DNA of 64,000 nt, taken from the NCBI GenBank assembly GCA_903960915.1, contig CAJCCO010000094.1:1-64000 (forward strand). Direction: 5' to 3'. The position numbers and the translations under genes were made by a program. Below the pieces are notes generated by a model. The model did no database searches and was not told the DNA's origin. It was given only the letters and a program-made list of their open reading frames with translations. The stretch comes from an uncultured beta proteobacterium (lineage in GTDB: Bacteria; Pseudomonadota; Gammaproteobacteria; Burkholderiales; Burkholderiaceae_C). Positions 10,185-19,071 of the stretch are shown one piece after another (within the stretch, counting starts at the first letter, position 1; every line of letters begins with the position of its first letter).

Positions 10185-10933
10185 CCAACGGTTGGGCGCT
10201 TGATGGGGTGTTGTGGTTTGCCGTTTTTGCGACGGTGTTCTTTGCAGCCCTGATTCGCGCCTTGACCGGTTGGGCATTTTCAATTCTGTGCGTTCCCTTG
10301 CTGAGTTTGTGCCTTGACCCTAGTACGGCGATTGTGCTGACCCTGTTGCTGGCATTGGCGGCGACCGGGAAAAACCTCAAGGGAATCGGTAGCCAGGTGC
10401 AAATGGGCACATTTGTCCCCATTTTGGTTTCAGGGATGCTCGGAGTGCCCCTGGGCTACGGGATACACCAGGGTTTGCCGACCGCTACGTTGCGTCTCAT
10501 GATGGGATTCCTGGTGGTTGCCCTGTCGCTCGCTATGGCGCTTATCAGGTCGCACCCAAGACCTCTGAGCCGGGGCTGGCTGCTTGCGGCCGGATTGGCC
10601 TCGGGTGTGATGGGTGGGCTGTTTGGCATTGCTGGACCACCCGTTGTTCTGCTTTTTCTGGCAACAGCCACCGACATGCGTGAGGCGCGTGCCACCTTGG
10701 GGCTTGGCCTGTTTGTTGTCAGTGGGTTAGCTGTGCTGTTTTACAGCGTGGGGGGCTATGTCGATGGCCACGTTCTGCTCCTGGCCCTGTTGGCCATGCC
10801 CGCAGTGCTGTTGGGCGATACGTTAGGTAACCGCTTGTTTAACCGCTTCCCGAAGTTGGCCTTCAAAGGCTTGAGTGTGGCAGTGACCTGTGGGGTAGGC
10901 CTGGTGAATCTAGGCTTGGCTTTTCGCGGGTGA
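10181..10933 (+). CDS. TauE/SafE family sulfite/organosulfonate exporter-like membrane protein
   Basis: 250 aa hydrophobic protein, MGGLFGIAGPPVVLLFLATATDMREARATLG; ATGA overlap with the preceding Bug gene. Confidence 0.85.
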   Translation: MTNGWALDGVLWFAVFATVFFAALIRALTGWAFSILCVPLLSLCLDPSTAIVLTLLLALAATGKNLKGIGSQVQMGTFVPILVSGMLGVPLGYGIHQGLPTATLRLMMGFLVVALSLAMALIRSHPRPLSRGWLLAAGLASGVMGGLFGIAGPPVVLLFLATATDMREARATLGLGLFVVSGLAVLFYSVGGYVDGHVLLLALLAMPAVLLGDTLGNRLFNRFPKLAFKGLSVAVTCGVGLVNLGLAFRG

Positions 10934-11230
10934 ATCAGGCCGGCTGGACAAGACCTGCAAATCGTTGTCCTTGGCGAAATTCATGCAGAAGTCCCAGGCC
11001 ATGACTTCATGGTCGCGCAAGTCAGGGTTGAGCACTACGCAGCTCACACCGTCCAAGGCGGTCGGCACGCACCAGGGCGAATAGCCCAGATGGCTGCCCG
11101 GCTGTGGGCCGCCAGGGCGAAACTGGCTCATGACACCCGCCAAGCGCTCGGCCCAGTCGCTCGGGCGAAAGGTACGCCCGTCTTGGGTACGACCCAAAAT
11201 AATGACTTCCTTGACGGGTATTGGTGGCAT
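10910..11230 (-). CDS. DUF3579 domain-containing protein
   Basis: MPPIPVKEVIILGRTQDGRTFRPSDWAERLAGVMSQFRPGG..LGYSPWCVPTALDGVSCVVLNPDL; located divergent to argD. Start site uncertain (track ORF extends to 11326). Confidence 0.75.
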   Translation of the reverse strand: MPPIPVKEVIILGRTQDGRTFRPSDWAERLAGVMSQFRPGGPQPGSHLGYSPWCVPTALDGVSCVVLNPDLRDHEVMAWDFCMNFAKDNDLQVLSSRPDSPAKSQA

Positions 11231-11405
11231 CGGGTAGATGTGTGGCGGTAATGCGCCGCAGGATGTTGCGACGCACAAGAATTCTAACCTGCGCATAACG
11301 GGACCCCGTCTCTTCCCGCGCATCACAGTGATGCCACATCATCAGTAATTGACACGGTCAACGGCCATCAAATGCCCTGGCGATCAGCCTAGAATCACAC
11401 TTCAA

Positions 11406-11438
11406 CGGCCCAACCTACGTTGGGCCGCTTTGTTTTTG
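11406..11438 (+). terminator. Intrinsic-terminator-like hairpin in the argD leader
   Basis: CGGCCCAAC-CTAC-GTTGGGCCG perfect 9-bp stem followed by CTTTGTTTTTG, 23 nt before the argD ATG. Confidence 0.7.
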
Positions 11439-11460
11439 TGAAAACCTGGAGTTTGAACCC

Positions 11461-12678
11461 ATGAACGCCGCCCTGCCCCTGATTGAAGCCGCTTCCCCCC
11501 ACGTCATGACCACCTATGGCCGTCTGCCCATCGCCATGTCACACGGCCAGGGTTGCCGCATCTGGGACGTCAACGGCAAGTCTTATCTGGACGCGCTGGG
11601 CGGCATTGCCGTCAACACCCTGGGCCACAACCACCCGCAACTGGTGCCGGCCTTGCAAGACCAGGTGGCCAAGCTGATTCATTGCTCCAACTATTACCAC
11701 GTGCCCAATCAGGAGGTGCTGGCCAAGAAGTTGGTCGAACTCTCGGGCTTGAGCAACGTTTTTTTCTGCTCCACCGGTTTGGAGGCGAACGAAGCCGCCT
11801 TGAAGCTGGCGCGCAAGTTTGGCCACGACAAGGGCATTGAGCGCCCCGAAATTGTGGTCTACGAGAAGGCCTTTCATGGCCGCTCCATTGCCACCCTGAG
11901 CGCCACCGGCAACCCCAAAATTCAAGCGGGTTTTGGCCCATTGGTGGAGGGTTTCATCCGCGTGCCGGTAAACGACATCGCCAGCCTCAAAGCAGCCACC
12001 GCCGGCAACCCCAACGTGGTGGCGGTGTTCTTTGAAGCCATTCAGGGCGAAGGCGGCGTCAACCCCATGCACATGGACTACCTGAAAGACGTGCGCCTAC
12101 TGTGCGACGAGCGCGACTGGCTGCTCATGATTGACGAGGTGCAATGCGGCATGGGCCGCACCGGCAAATGGTTTGCCCACCAGTGGGCCGGTATCAAGCC
12201 CGACGTGATGCCACTGGCCAAAGGCCTGGGTTCGGGCGTGCCGATTGGCGCGGTGGTGGCCGGCCCCAAAGCCGCCAATATCTTCCAAGTGGGCAACCAC
12301 GGCACCACCTTTGGCGGCAACCCGCTGGCCATGCGCGCCGGGGTTGAAACCATTCGCATCATGGAAGAAGCCGGCCTGCTGGACAACGCTGCCCGCGTGG
12401 GCGCCCATTTGAAAGACGCGCTTAACAAAGCTTTAGCCCAAGAACTGGCCAGCGGTGCTGTGAAGGAGATTCGTGGCCAAGGACTGATGCTGGGTATTGA
12501 ACTGGCGCAGCCCTGCGGCGCGCTGGTGGGTCAGTGCGCCGACAACGGTCTGCTTATCAGCGTCACCGCTGACTCGGTGGTGCGCTTGGTGCCACCGCTG
12601 ATCCTGACGCTTGAACAGGCCGACGAGATCGTCGCCATTCTGTGTCCCTTGATTCAGCGCTTGGTGGCCAAGGCCTGA
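11461..12678 (+). CDS. argD: Acetylornithine aminotransferase
   Basis: 405 aa class III PLP aminotransferase; KLVELSGLSNVFFCSTGLEANEAALKLARKFG..MIDEVQCGMGRTGKWFAHQ; next to argF. Confidence 0.96.
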   Translation: MNAALPLIEAASPHVMTTYGRLPIAMSHGQGCRIWDVNGKSYLDALGGIAVNTLGHNHPQLVPALQDQVAKLIHCSNYYHVPNQEVLAKKLVELSGLSNVFFCSTGLEANEAALKLARKFGHDKGIERPEIVVYEKAFHGRSIATLSATGNPKIQAGFGPLVEGFIRVPVNDIASLKAATAGNPNVVAVFFEAIQGEGGVNPMHMDYLKDVRLLCDERDWLLMIDEVQCGMGRTGKWFAHQWAGIKPDVMPLAKGLGSGVPIGAVVAGPKAANIFQVGNHGTTFGGNPLAMRAGVETIRIMEEAGLLDNAARVGAHLKDALNKALAQELASGAVKEIRGQGLMLGIELAQPCGALVGQCADNGLLISVTADSVVRLVPPLILTLEQADEIVAILCPLIQRLVAKA

Positions 12679-12735
12679 CCCGCCTTGTCCTTGCACTTGC
12701 CCCCTGATTGCCTACCTGCACTGCGAGCCTCCCGG

Positions 12736-13647
12736 ATGAAACATTACCTCCAATTCAGCGACCTCAACGCCAGCGACTACGCCTACCTGTTTGAGCGTGC
12801 CGCCCTCATCAAGAAGAAGTTCAAGGCTTACGAGAAGCACCAGCCCTTGAGCGACCGCACGCTGGCCATGATTTTTGAGAAAGCCTCCACCCGCACCCGT
12901 GTGAGCTTTGAGGCCGGCATGTACCAAATGGGTGGCAGCGTGGTGCATCTGACCACCGGCGACAGCCAGTTGGGCCGCTCCGAACCCATTGAGGACAGCG
13001 CCAAGGTCATCAGCCGCATGGTCGATCTGGTGATGATTCGCACCTACGAGCAGACCAAGATTGAGCGCTTTGCCGAGCATTCCCGCGTGCCCGTCATCAA
13101 CGGCCTGACCAACGAGTTTCACCCCTGCCAAATATTGGCCGACATCTTCACCTACATAGAACACCGCGGCTCGATTGCCGGCAAGACCGTGGCCTGGGTG
13201 GGCGACGGCAACAACATGGCCAACACCTGGCTGCAGGCCAGCGAGATTCTGGGCTTCAAGGTGCACTTGAGCACCCCCGGTGGCTACGAGGTGGACCAGT
13301 CGATTGCCGGCATTCGTTCGGCCGAAAGCTACGCCGTGTTCAAAGACCCAATGCAGGCCTGCGCCGGTGCCGACCTGGTCACCACCGATGTCTGGACCAG
13401 CATGGGCTACGAGGCCGAAAACGAGGCCCGCAAACTGGCCTTTGCCGACTGGTGCGTGGACGCCGACATGATGCGTGCAGCCAAGCCCGACGCCCTCTTC
13501 ATGCACTGCTTGCCCGCACACCGGGGCGAGGAGGTGCAAGCCGAGGTCATCGACGGCCCGCAGTCGGTGGTCTGGGAAGAGGCTGAAAACAGATTGCATG
13601 TGCAAAAGGCGCTGATGGAATATTTGCTGCTGGGCCGGCTCGGGTGA
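12736..13647 (+). CDS. argF: Ornithine carbamoyltransferase
   Basis: MKHYLQFSDLNASDYAYLFERA..FEKASTRTRVSFEAGMYQMGG..MHCLPAHRGEEV; ATG at 12736. Confidence 0.97.
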   Translation: MKHYLQFSDLNASDYAYLFERAALIKKKFKAYEKHQPLSDRTLAMIFEKASTRTRVSFEAGMYQMGGSVVHLTTGDSQLGRSEPIEDSAKVISRMVDLVMIRTYEQTKIERFAEHSRVPVINGLTNEFHPCQILADIFTYIEHRGSIAGKTVAWVGDGNNMANTWLQASEILGFKVHLSTPGGYEVDQSIAGIRSAESYAVFKDPMQACAGADLVTTDVWTSMGYEAENEARKLAFADWCVDADMMRAAKPDALFMHCLPAHRGEEVQAEVIDGPQSVVWEEAENRLHVQKALMEYLLLGRLG

Positions 13648-13688
13648 ACCACGCCTCCAAATGAGCGTTTGCCAATGAGTGCCTGCCT

Positions 13689-13991
13689 ATGAGCGCCTGC
13701 ACCAGTTGCGGCGCCTGTTGCGCCTGTTTTCGGGTGGACTTTGCGGTCTACGAACTTGATGACATGGGCGGGCATGTGCCTTCGGGCCTGGCCGATGAAA
13801 TCAATGGCAGCACGGCGCGCATGCGCGGCACCGACAACGTGCCGATTCGCTGCGCTGCGCTGACCGGGCGTGTAGGCGACGCGGTGGGTTGTGGCATTTA
13901 CGAATGGCGCCCCTCGCCCTGCCGCGAATTTGCAGAAGGCAGCGAGGCCTGTGGCCGGGCTCGGGCCAAGCACGGCCTGGCCTTGCTTTAG
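13689..13991 (+). CDS. YkgJ family cysteine cluster protein
   Basis: MSACTSCGACCACFRVDFAVYELDDMGGHVPSGL; Cys-rich zinc/iron-chelating-like domain. Confidence 0.85.
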   Translation: MSACTSCGACCACFRVDFAVYELDDMGGHVPSGLADEINGSTARMRGTDNVPIRCAALTGRVGDAVGCGIYEWRPSPCREFAEGSEACGRARAKHGLALL

Positions 13992-14153
13992 ATTTCAAGT
14001 ATTTTTGAGGCTTGTTGGGATAAACCGACACCATGGCTTTTTTGAAGGTGTTAACTTTGCACCGCCTTTGATAGCAAAAAGTGGAACGGCAACTCAGTTT
14101 GCCCCCTGTTTACCGCCCTTTTCACCCCCTGTTTACACCTTGAGAGAACGCTG

Positions 14154-15452
14154 ATGATCACCCTAGCCGACTGCCAACAACGCGACGCCACAGACCCCCT
14201 GCGTACGCTGCGCGACCAATTCACGCTGCCTGCAGGCGTGATTTACCTCGATGGCAACTCCCTGGGCGTGCTGCCCAACACAGCGGCGGCACGGGTGGCG
14301 CAGGTGGTTACCCAGGAATGGGGCCAGGGCCTGATTCGCTCCTGGAACACCGCCGGCTGGTTCAACATGCCCCAGCGCATGGGCGACAAAATTGCCCCGC
14401 TGATTGGCGCGGGCCCCGGTGAAGTGGTGGCCACCGACACCACCTCCATCAACTTGTACAAGGTGCTCAGCGCGGCCCTGCACATGGCCGCCCAGGACGC
14501 GCCGGGACGCAAAACCCTGCTGAGCGAGCGCAGCAACTTCCCCACCGACCTGTACATGGCCGAAGCCCTGTGCCAGGAACGCGGCTTCACATTGAAACTG
14601 GTGGAGCCTGAAGAGATAGCCGCCAGCCTGAACGCCGATGTGGCGGTGCTGATGCTGACCCATGTGAACTACCGCACCGGTGCCATGCACGACATGGCGG
14701 CCGTGAGCGCCGCTGCCCATGCGGCCGGCGCTCTGGTGGTGTGGGACCTGGCCCACAGCGCCGGCGCGGTGCCGGTGGCTTTGAAAACGGCAGGGGCCAA
14801 CTTTGCCGTGGGCTGTGGCTACAAATACCTCAACGGTGGCCCGGGCGCACCGGCTTTTGTCTGGGTCAACCCGCAACACGCCGAGCGCTTCTGGCAACCG
14901 CTGGCAGGCTGGTGGGGCCACGCCACCCCCTTCGATTTCACGCCCGATTACCGCCCGGCTCCCGGCATCAACCGATACCTGTGCGGCACCCAACCCATTT
15001 TGAGCATGGCCGCGCTGGAATGCGGTCTAGACACCTTTGCAGCCGCCGCACCGCAGGGCGACATGCGCGCCTTGCGCAGTAAATCTTTGGCTTTGACCGA
15101 CTGCTTCATGGACCTGGTGGACGAGCGCTGCAGCGGTTTTGGCCTGGGCCTGGCCACCCCGCGCGAGCACGCGCAACGCGGCTCGCAGGTGTCGCTCACA
15201 CGCGACAACGCCCCAGCCAGTTCAGGAGGTTCGGGCGCCTTTGCCATCATGCAGGCCTTGATTGCACGCGGCGTGATTGGCGACTTCCGCGCCGGCGACG
15301 GCCAGCGCCATCTGGACATTCTGCGCTTTGGCTTTACGCCGCTGTACATCGGGTTTGAAGACGTCTGGCACGCCGTGGAGCACTTGCGCCAGGTGCTCGA
15401 AACCCGTGAGTGGACTCGCCCCGAGTTCAACCAGAAACACTCGGTAACCTGA
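14154..15452 (+). CDS. kynU: Kynureninase
   Basis: 432 aa; [59 protein letters not shown]. Confidence 0.96.
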   Translation: MITLADCQQRDATDPLRTLRDQFTLPAGVIYLDGNSLGVLPNTAAARVAQVVTQEWGQGLIRSWNTAGWFNMPQRMGDKIAPLIGAGPGEVVATDTTSINLYKVLSAALHMAAQDAPGRKTLLSERSNFPTDLYMAEALCQERGFTLKLVEPEEIAASLNADVAVLMLTHVNYRTGAMHDMAAVSAAAHAAGALVVWDLAHSAGAVPVALKTAGANFAVGCGYKYLNGGPGAPAFVWVNPQHAERFWQPLAGWWGHATPFDFTPDYRPAPGINRYLCGTQPILSMAALECGLDTFAAAAPQGDMRALRSKSLALTDCFMDLVDERCSGFGLGLATPREHAQRGSQVSLTRDNAPASSGGSGAFAIMQALIARGVIGDFRAGDGQRHLDILRFGFTPLYIGFEDVWHAVEHLRQVLETREWTRPEFNQKHSVT

Positions 15453-15454
15453 GC

Positions 15455-16342
15455 ATGGGCTGCCCTTACAACGCCGAGGAATCGGCTCAAGCCGTGACGC
15501 AACCCAAGGCCGCCGAGGCCATCGTGCAGGAAGAGAAAGCCCAGCTCGACTTCAGCCAGTCCATGAGCTACGGCGACTACCTGCACCTGGACGCCATTCT
15601 GAGTGCGCAGGCGCCCCGCTCACCCGACCACAACGAGATGCTCTTCATCGTGCAGCACCAGACCAGCGAACTCTGGATGAAGTTGATGCTGCACGAGCTG
15701 GGCGGCGCCATTCGCCACATTGCGCAGGATGAACTGGGTGCCGCCTTCAAAATGCTGGCCCGCGTGAGCAAAATCATGGAGCAACTGGTGCACGCCTGGG
15801 ACGTGCTGGCCACCATGACACCGCCCGAATACAGCGCCATTCGGCCTTTTTTGGCCAGCTCTAGCGGGTTTCAAAGCTACCAGTACCGCTGCATCGAGTT
15901 CTCCTTGGGCAACAAAAATGCCGCCATGCTCAAGCCGCATGCCCACCGGCCGGACCTGCTGGCCCTGGTGCAGGCCCGCTACGAAGCCCCCTCGCTCTAC
16001 GACGAAGCGCTGCGCCTGCTGGCCCGCCGCGGGTTGGCCGTTCCCGCCAGCCATACCGCCCGTGACTGGACGCAGCCTTATGTCGCCAGCGACGCGGTAG
16101 AGCAAGCCTGGCTGCAGGTCTACCGCAAGCCCGAAGACTATTGGGACCTTTACCAACTGGGCGAAGAACTCACAGATCTGGAAGACGCCTTTCGGCTCTG
16201 GCGCTTTCGCCACGTCACCACCGTGGAGCGGGTCATTGGCTTCAAACGCGGCACCGGTGGCACCGGCGGCGTGAACTACCTGCGCAAGATGCTCGACGTG
16301 GTGCTGTTCCCGGAGATCTGGACGCTGCGCACCAGCCTGTAA
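15455..16342 (+). CDS. kynA: Tryptophan 2,3-dioxygenase
   Basis: [59 protein letters not shown] at 15455, just after the kynU stop. Confidence 0.96.
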   Translation: MGCPYNAEESAQAVTQPKAAEAIVQEEKAQLDFSQSMSYGDYLHLDAILSAQAPRSPDHNEMLFIVQHQTSELWMKLMLHELGGAIRHIAQDELGAAFKMLARVSKIMEQLVHAWDVLATMTPPEYSAIRPFLASSSGFQSYQYRCIEFSLGNKNAAMLKPHAHRPDLLALVQARYEAPSLYDEALRLLARRGLAVPASHTARDWTQPYVASDAVEQAWLQVYRKPEDYWDLYQLGEELTDLEDAFRLWRFRHVTTVERVIGFKRGTGGTGGVNYLRKMLDVVLFPEIWTLRTSL

Positions 16343-16367
16343 GCCACGGCTCGCTGGTCTTTATGAC

Positions 16368-17081
16368 TTATTCAGGCAACTCGGCGTCTGCGAAAACGGC
16401 CAACTCGGCCAGGTCCACAATCTCGAACTTGCCATAGGCCAAGCTGATCAAACCGCGGGCTTCCAGTGCGCTGAGCAAGGCATTGGCGGTTTGGCGTGAG
16501 CAGCGCGCCAGGCTGGCCAGCCTGGCCTGCGTCACGTGCAGGGTGGCGGGGTTGGCCTGGAGCTTTTGCTCCCGCGCCATCAGGTACAGCAGCTTGGCCA
16601 TGCGCTGCTCGGGCCCCACCAGCAGCGACTGCCCGGTCCACTCGGTCAACAAGCGCATACGCCGCCCCACCTCGCCAATGATGAAGGGGTATATCTTGGG
16701 GTTTTGCGCGCAAAACGTGCGAATTTCAGCCGTGGGCCACGCAATGAAGCAGGCGCCTGCGCTGCTGTAAAAGTCATTGTCTGGCGGCGTGTCCATGAAG
16801 CAGGCCAACCAGGTCGCCCAAGACCCAGGCGACACGTAGCTGAGCACCACCTCTTTGCCGGTGGCACGGCGGGCCACAATCTCGATGTGCCCCTCCACCA
16901 CCAGCCGAAAGCGCGTGAGCGGTTCGCCGGCTGCCGACAGCAAGGTGGGCACCTGAAAACGCTCCACGCTGGCCAACTGGCTCAACTGGCCCAGCGCCTG
17001 GTCGCCCAGGCGGCCAAAGGCTGTGGTTTGCAAGTGCGCGTAAATATCTTCAGGGGATACAGGGTTTGTCATGAGTGCCAT
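16368..17081 (-). CDS. Crp/Fnr family transcriptional regulator
   Basis: 237 aa; cNMP-binding-like fold, C-terminal HTH (VTQARLASLARCSRQTANALLSALEARGLI); convergent with kynA. Confidence 0.87.
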   Translation of the reverse strand: MALMTNPVSPEDIYAHLQTTAFGRLGDQALGQLSQLASVERFQVPTLLSAAGEPLTRFRLVVEGHIEIVARRATGKEVVLSYVSPGSWATWLACFMDTPPDNDFYSSAGACFIAWPTAEIRTFCAQNPKIYPFIIGEVGRRMRLLTEWTGQSLLVGPEQRMAKLLYLMAREQKLQANPATLHVTQARLASLARCSRQTANALLSALEARGLISLAYGKFEIVDLAELAVFADAELPE

Positions 17082-17217
17082 AGCGGGGGTTTGTCAGCTA
17101 GCCGACATTCACCGCGCGGTTGTTTGTTTATGCTTCGGGTTGAGCTTACCCGCGATTTATCGTCGGCCTATGTTCCGTTAAGTGTGTGCCAGACTATTTT
17201 CCCGAGGTGGTTTACCC

Positions 17218-18462
17218 ATGAGTCTCATTGTTTATGCCATTCCTTTCTTCCTGGCCTGTATTGCGCTGGAGATGCTCATTTCAGTGCTGAAGAAGCGCAA
17301 GGTCTACCGCTTTCACGACACCGTCACCAGCCTGAACATCGGCTTCATCAGCGAGACCATTCGCGTACTCGTCAAGCTGCTCACCGTGGTGGTGTATGCC
17401 GTGGTGCTGGACAAAGTGGCTGCCTTTCAGTGGGACATCAAGAGCCCTTGGGTCTGGGTGCTGGCGTTCTTCATGTACGACTTTTTTTACTACTGGGCGC
17501 ACCGCAGCGGCCATGAGATCAACCTGCTGTGGGCCGCGCACGTGGTGCACCATTCCAGCGAAGACTACAACCTGGGCACCGCCTTGCGCCAGTCGTCCAC
17601 CAACCAGGTTTTTTACTGGATTTTTTACCTGCCCATGGCCATCGCCGGCATTCCGGTGAGCGTGTTTGTCACCATTGCCTTGATCAGCGCGCTGTACCAG
17701 TTCTGGTCGCACACCCAACTGGTGCCCAAGCTGGGCTGGGCCGACCGGGTGTTTGTGACACCGTCCAACCACCGCTGCCACCATGGCCGCAACGACTACT
17801 GCCTGGACAAGAACTACGGTGGCACCCTGATCATCTGGGACCGCCTGTTTGGCACCTACACCGAAGAGCGCGATGACGAGCCCGTGGTGTACGGCACCTT
17901 AAAACCCCTGCAAAGCTGGAACCCGGTCTGGGGCAACCTGAGAAATTATGTGGCGTTGACCCGCGACACCCTGGCCACCGCCGGTTGGCGCAACAAGCTC
18001 ATGCGCGTGTTTGCGCCCCCGGCCTGGACGCCCGAGGGGCAGCCCGTTGAAACCGTAGATATGCGCCACTACACCCCCTTTGAAACCCCATCGACCCGCC
18101 TGCAACGCGTTTACGGTGTGTTGGGCAGCGCGACGGTGCTGGCTTTGGTGGTGCATTTGCTGCTGGTGGCGGCTGACCTGTCCATGGGCGCGCGCATTTT
18201 GTACACCGTGCTGATTGCCTGCAACACCGCCTGCCTGGCCTGGGTGTTTGAAGGCAAATCGTGGGCGCTGGCGCTTGAAAGCCTGCGCAACACGCTCACC
18301 CTGGGTTCGCTGACTGCCGGGGTCTGGTTCAGCCCGGTGGCCCCCAAAATTCAAATCGTGGCCGCGCTGGTGCTCTTGCTTTCTTGGGCCTTGTTGTGGC
18401 GTATCAACCGTGAACGGGTGGCCCAGGCCAACCTGCAGGCGGTGCCGGCGGTACGGGCATGA
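17218..18462 (+). CDS. Sterol desaturase / fatty acid hydroxylase superfamily membrane protein
   Basis: ATG 17218; histidine boxes HRSGHE, HVVHHSSEDYN, NHRCHHG; multiple predicted TM segments. Confidence 0.9.
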   Translation: MSLIVYAIPFFLACIALEMLISVLKKRKVYRFHDTVTSLNIGFISETIRVLVKLLTVVVYAVVLDKVAAFQWDIKSPWVWVLAFFMYDFFYYWAHRSGHEINLLWAAHVVHHSSEDYNLGTALRQSSTNQVFYWIFYLPMAIAGIPVSVFVTIALISALYQFWSHTQLVPKLGWADRVFVTPSNHRCHHGRNDYCLDKNYGGTLIIWDRLFGTYTEERDDEPVVYGTLKPLQSWNPVWGNLRNYVALTRDTLATAGWRNKLMRVFAPPAWTPEGQPVETVDMRHYTPFETPSTRLQRVYGVLGSATVLALVVHLLLVAADLSMGARILYTVLIACNTACLAWVFEGKSWALALESLRNTLTLGSLTAGVWFSPVAPKIQIVAALVLLLSWALLWRINRERVAQANLQAVPAVRA

Positions 18463-19031
18463 ACTGGCAAGCCTTGTTCGACGGGCTGCTGGCTGCGGTG
18501 GCGATCTGGGTGGTTTTGAAACCCGCGCAGCATCTGCCCGCCATGCGCCTGGCTTGCCTGCTGCTGGGCAGCGCTGCCGTGCTGGGCACCTTGCGTTTTT
18601 CTGGCGTATTGCCTTTGCCGCCTTTGCACCAATTTGTGTCCATGCTGGGCGCTGGTGTGGGCCTGCCTTTGCTCGCCATTGCCGTGGTCTGGCCGCACAG
18701 TGCCGTGGCCACCGAGCGCCGCTTTACCTGGATTTTTGCGGTGATCGCAGCCGTTATTTGCATTCTTCTGGTGCTGATGGTGCAGTTCAAGCTCTGGACG
18801 TCTGTCTGCGCCATTGTGTCGGCACTGGGCATTGTGGGCTCGGCCTTGGCGCGCAAGCGCTGGCCGGTGCTGGCGGCGGGTCTGTGCATTCTGTTCGCCC
18901 TGTTGGCCTTTGCCGCCCAGCTCCGCGCTGGCCCCTTGCTGCCAGGTGAGTTTCTTCACATCGGCTTGGCCCTGGGCCTGTTGCTGCTGGGCCGGTCGCT
19001 TGCGCCGGCGGTGCCCCAAACGGCGCAATGA
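18459..19031 (+). CDS. Hypothetical integral membrane protein
   Basis: 190 aa very hydrophobic ORF with ATGA overlap with the sterol desaturase gene. Confidence 0.75.
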   Translation: MNWQALFDGLLAAVAIWVVLKPAQHLPAMRLACLLLGSAAVLGTLRFSGVLPLPPLHQFVSMLGAGVGLPLLAIAVVWPHSAVATERRFTWIFAVIAAVICILLVLMVQFKLWTSVCAIVSALGIVGSALARKRWPVLAAGLCILFALLAFAAQLRAGPLLPGEFLHIGLALGLLLLGRSLAPAVPQTAQ

Positions 19032-19071
19032 TGGTCTGGGCTTGGGCTTCGGCCTAGGCTTGAACTTGAGC

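Noticed and set aside
12712-13605. 297-aa minus-strand ORF
   Set aside because: Antisense to argF, which has clear family motifs; shadow ORF.
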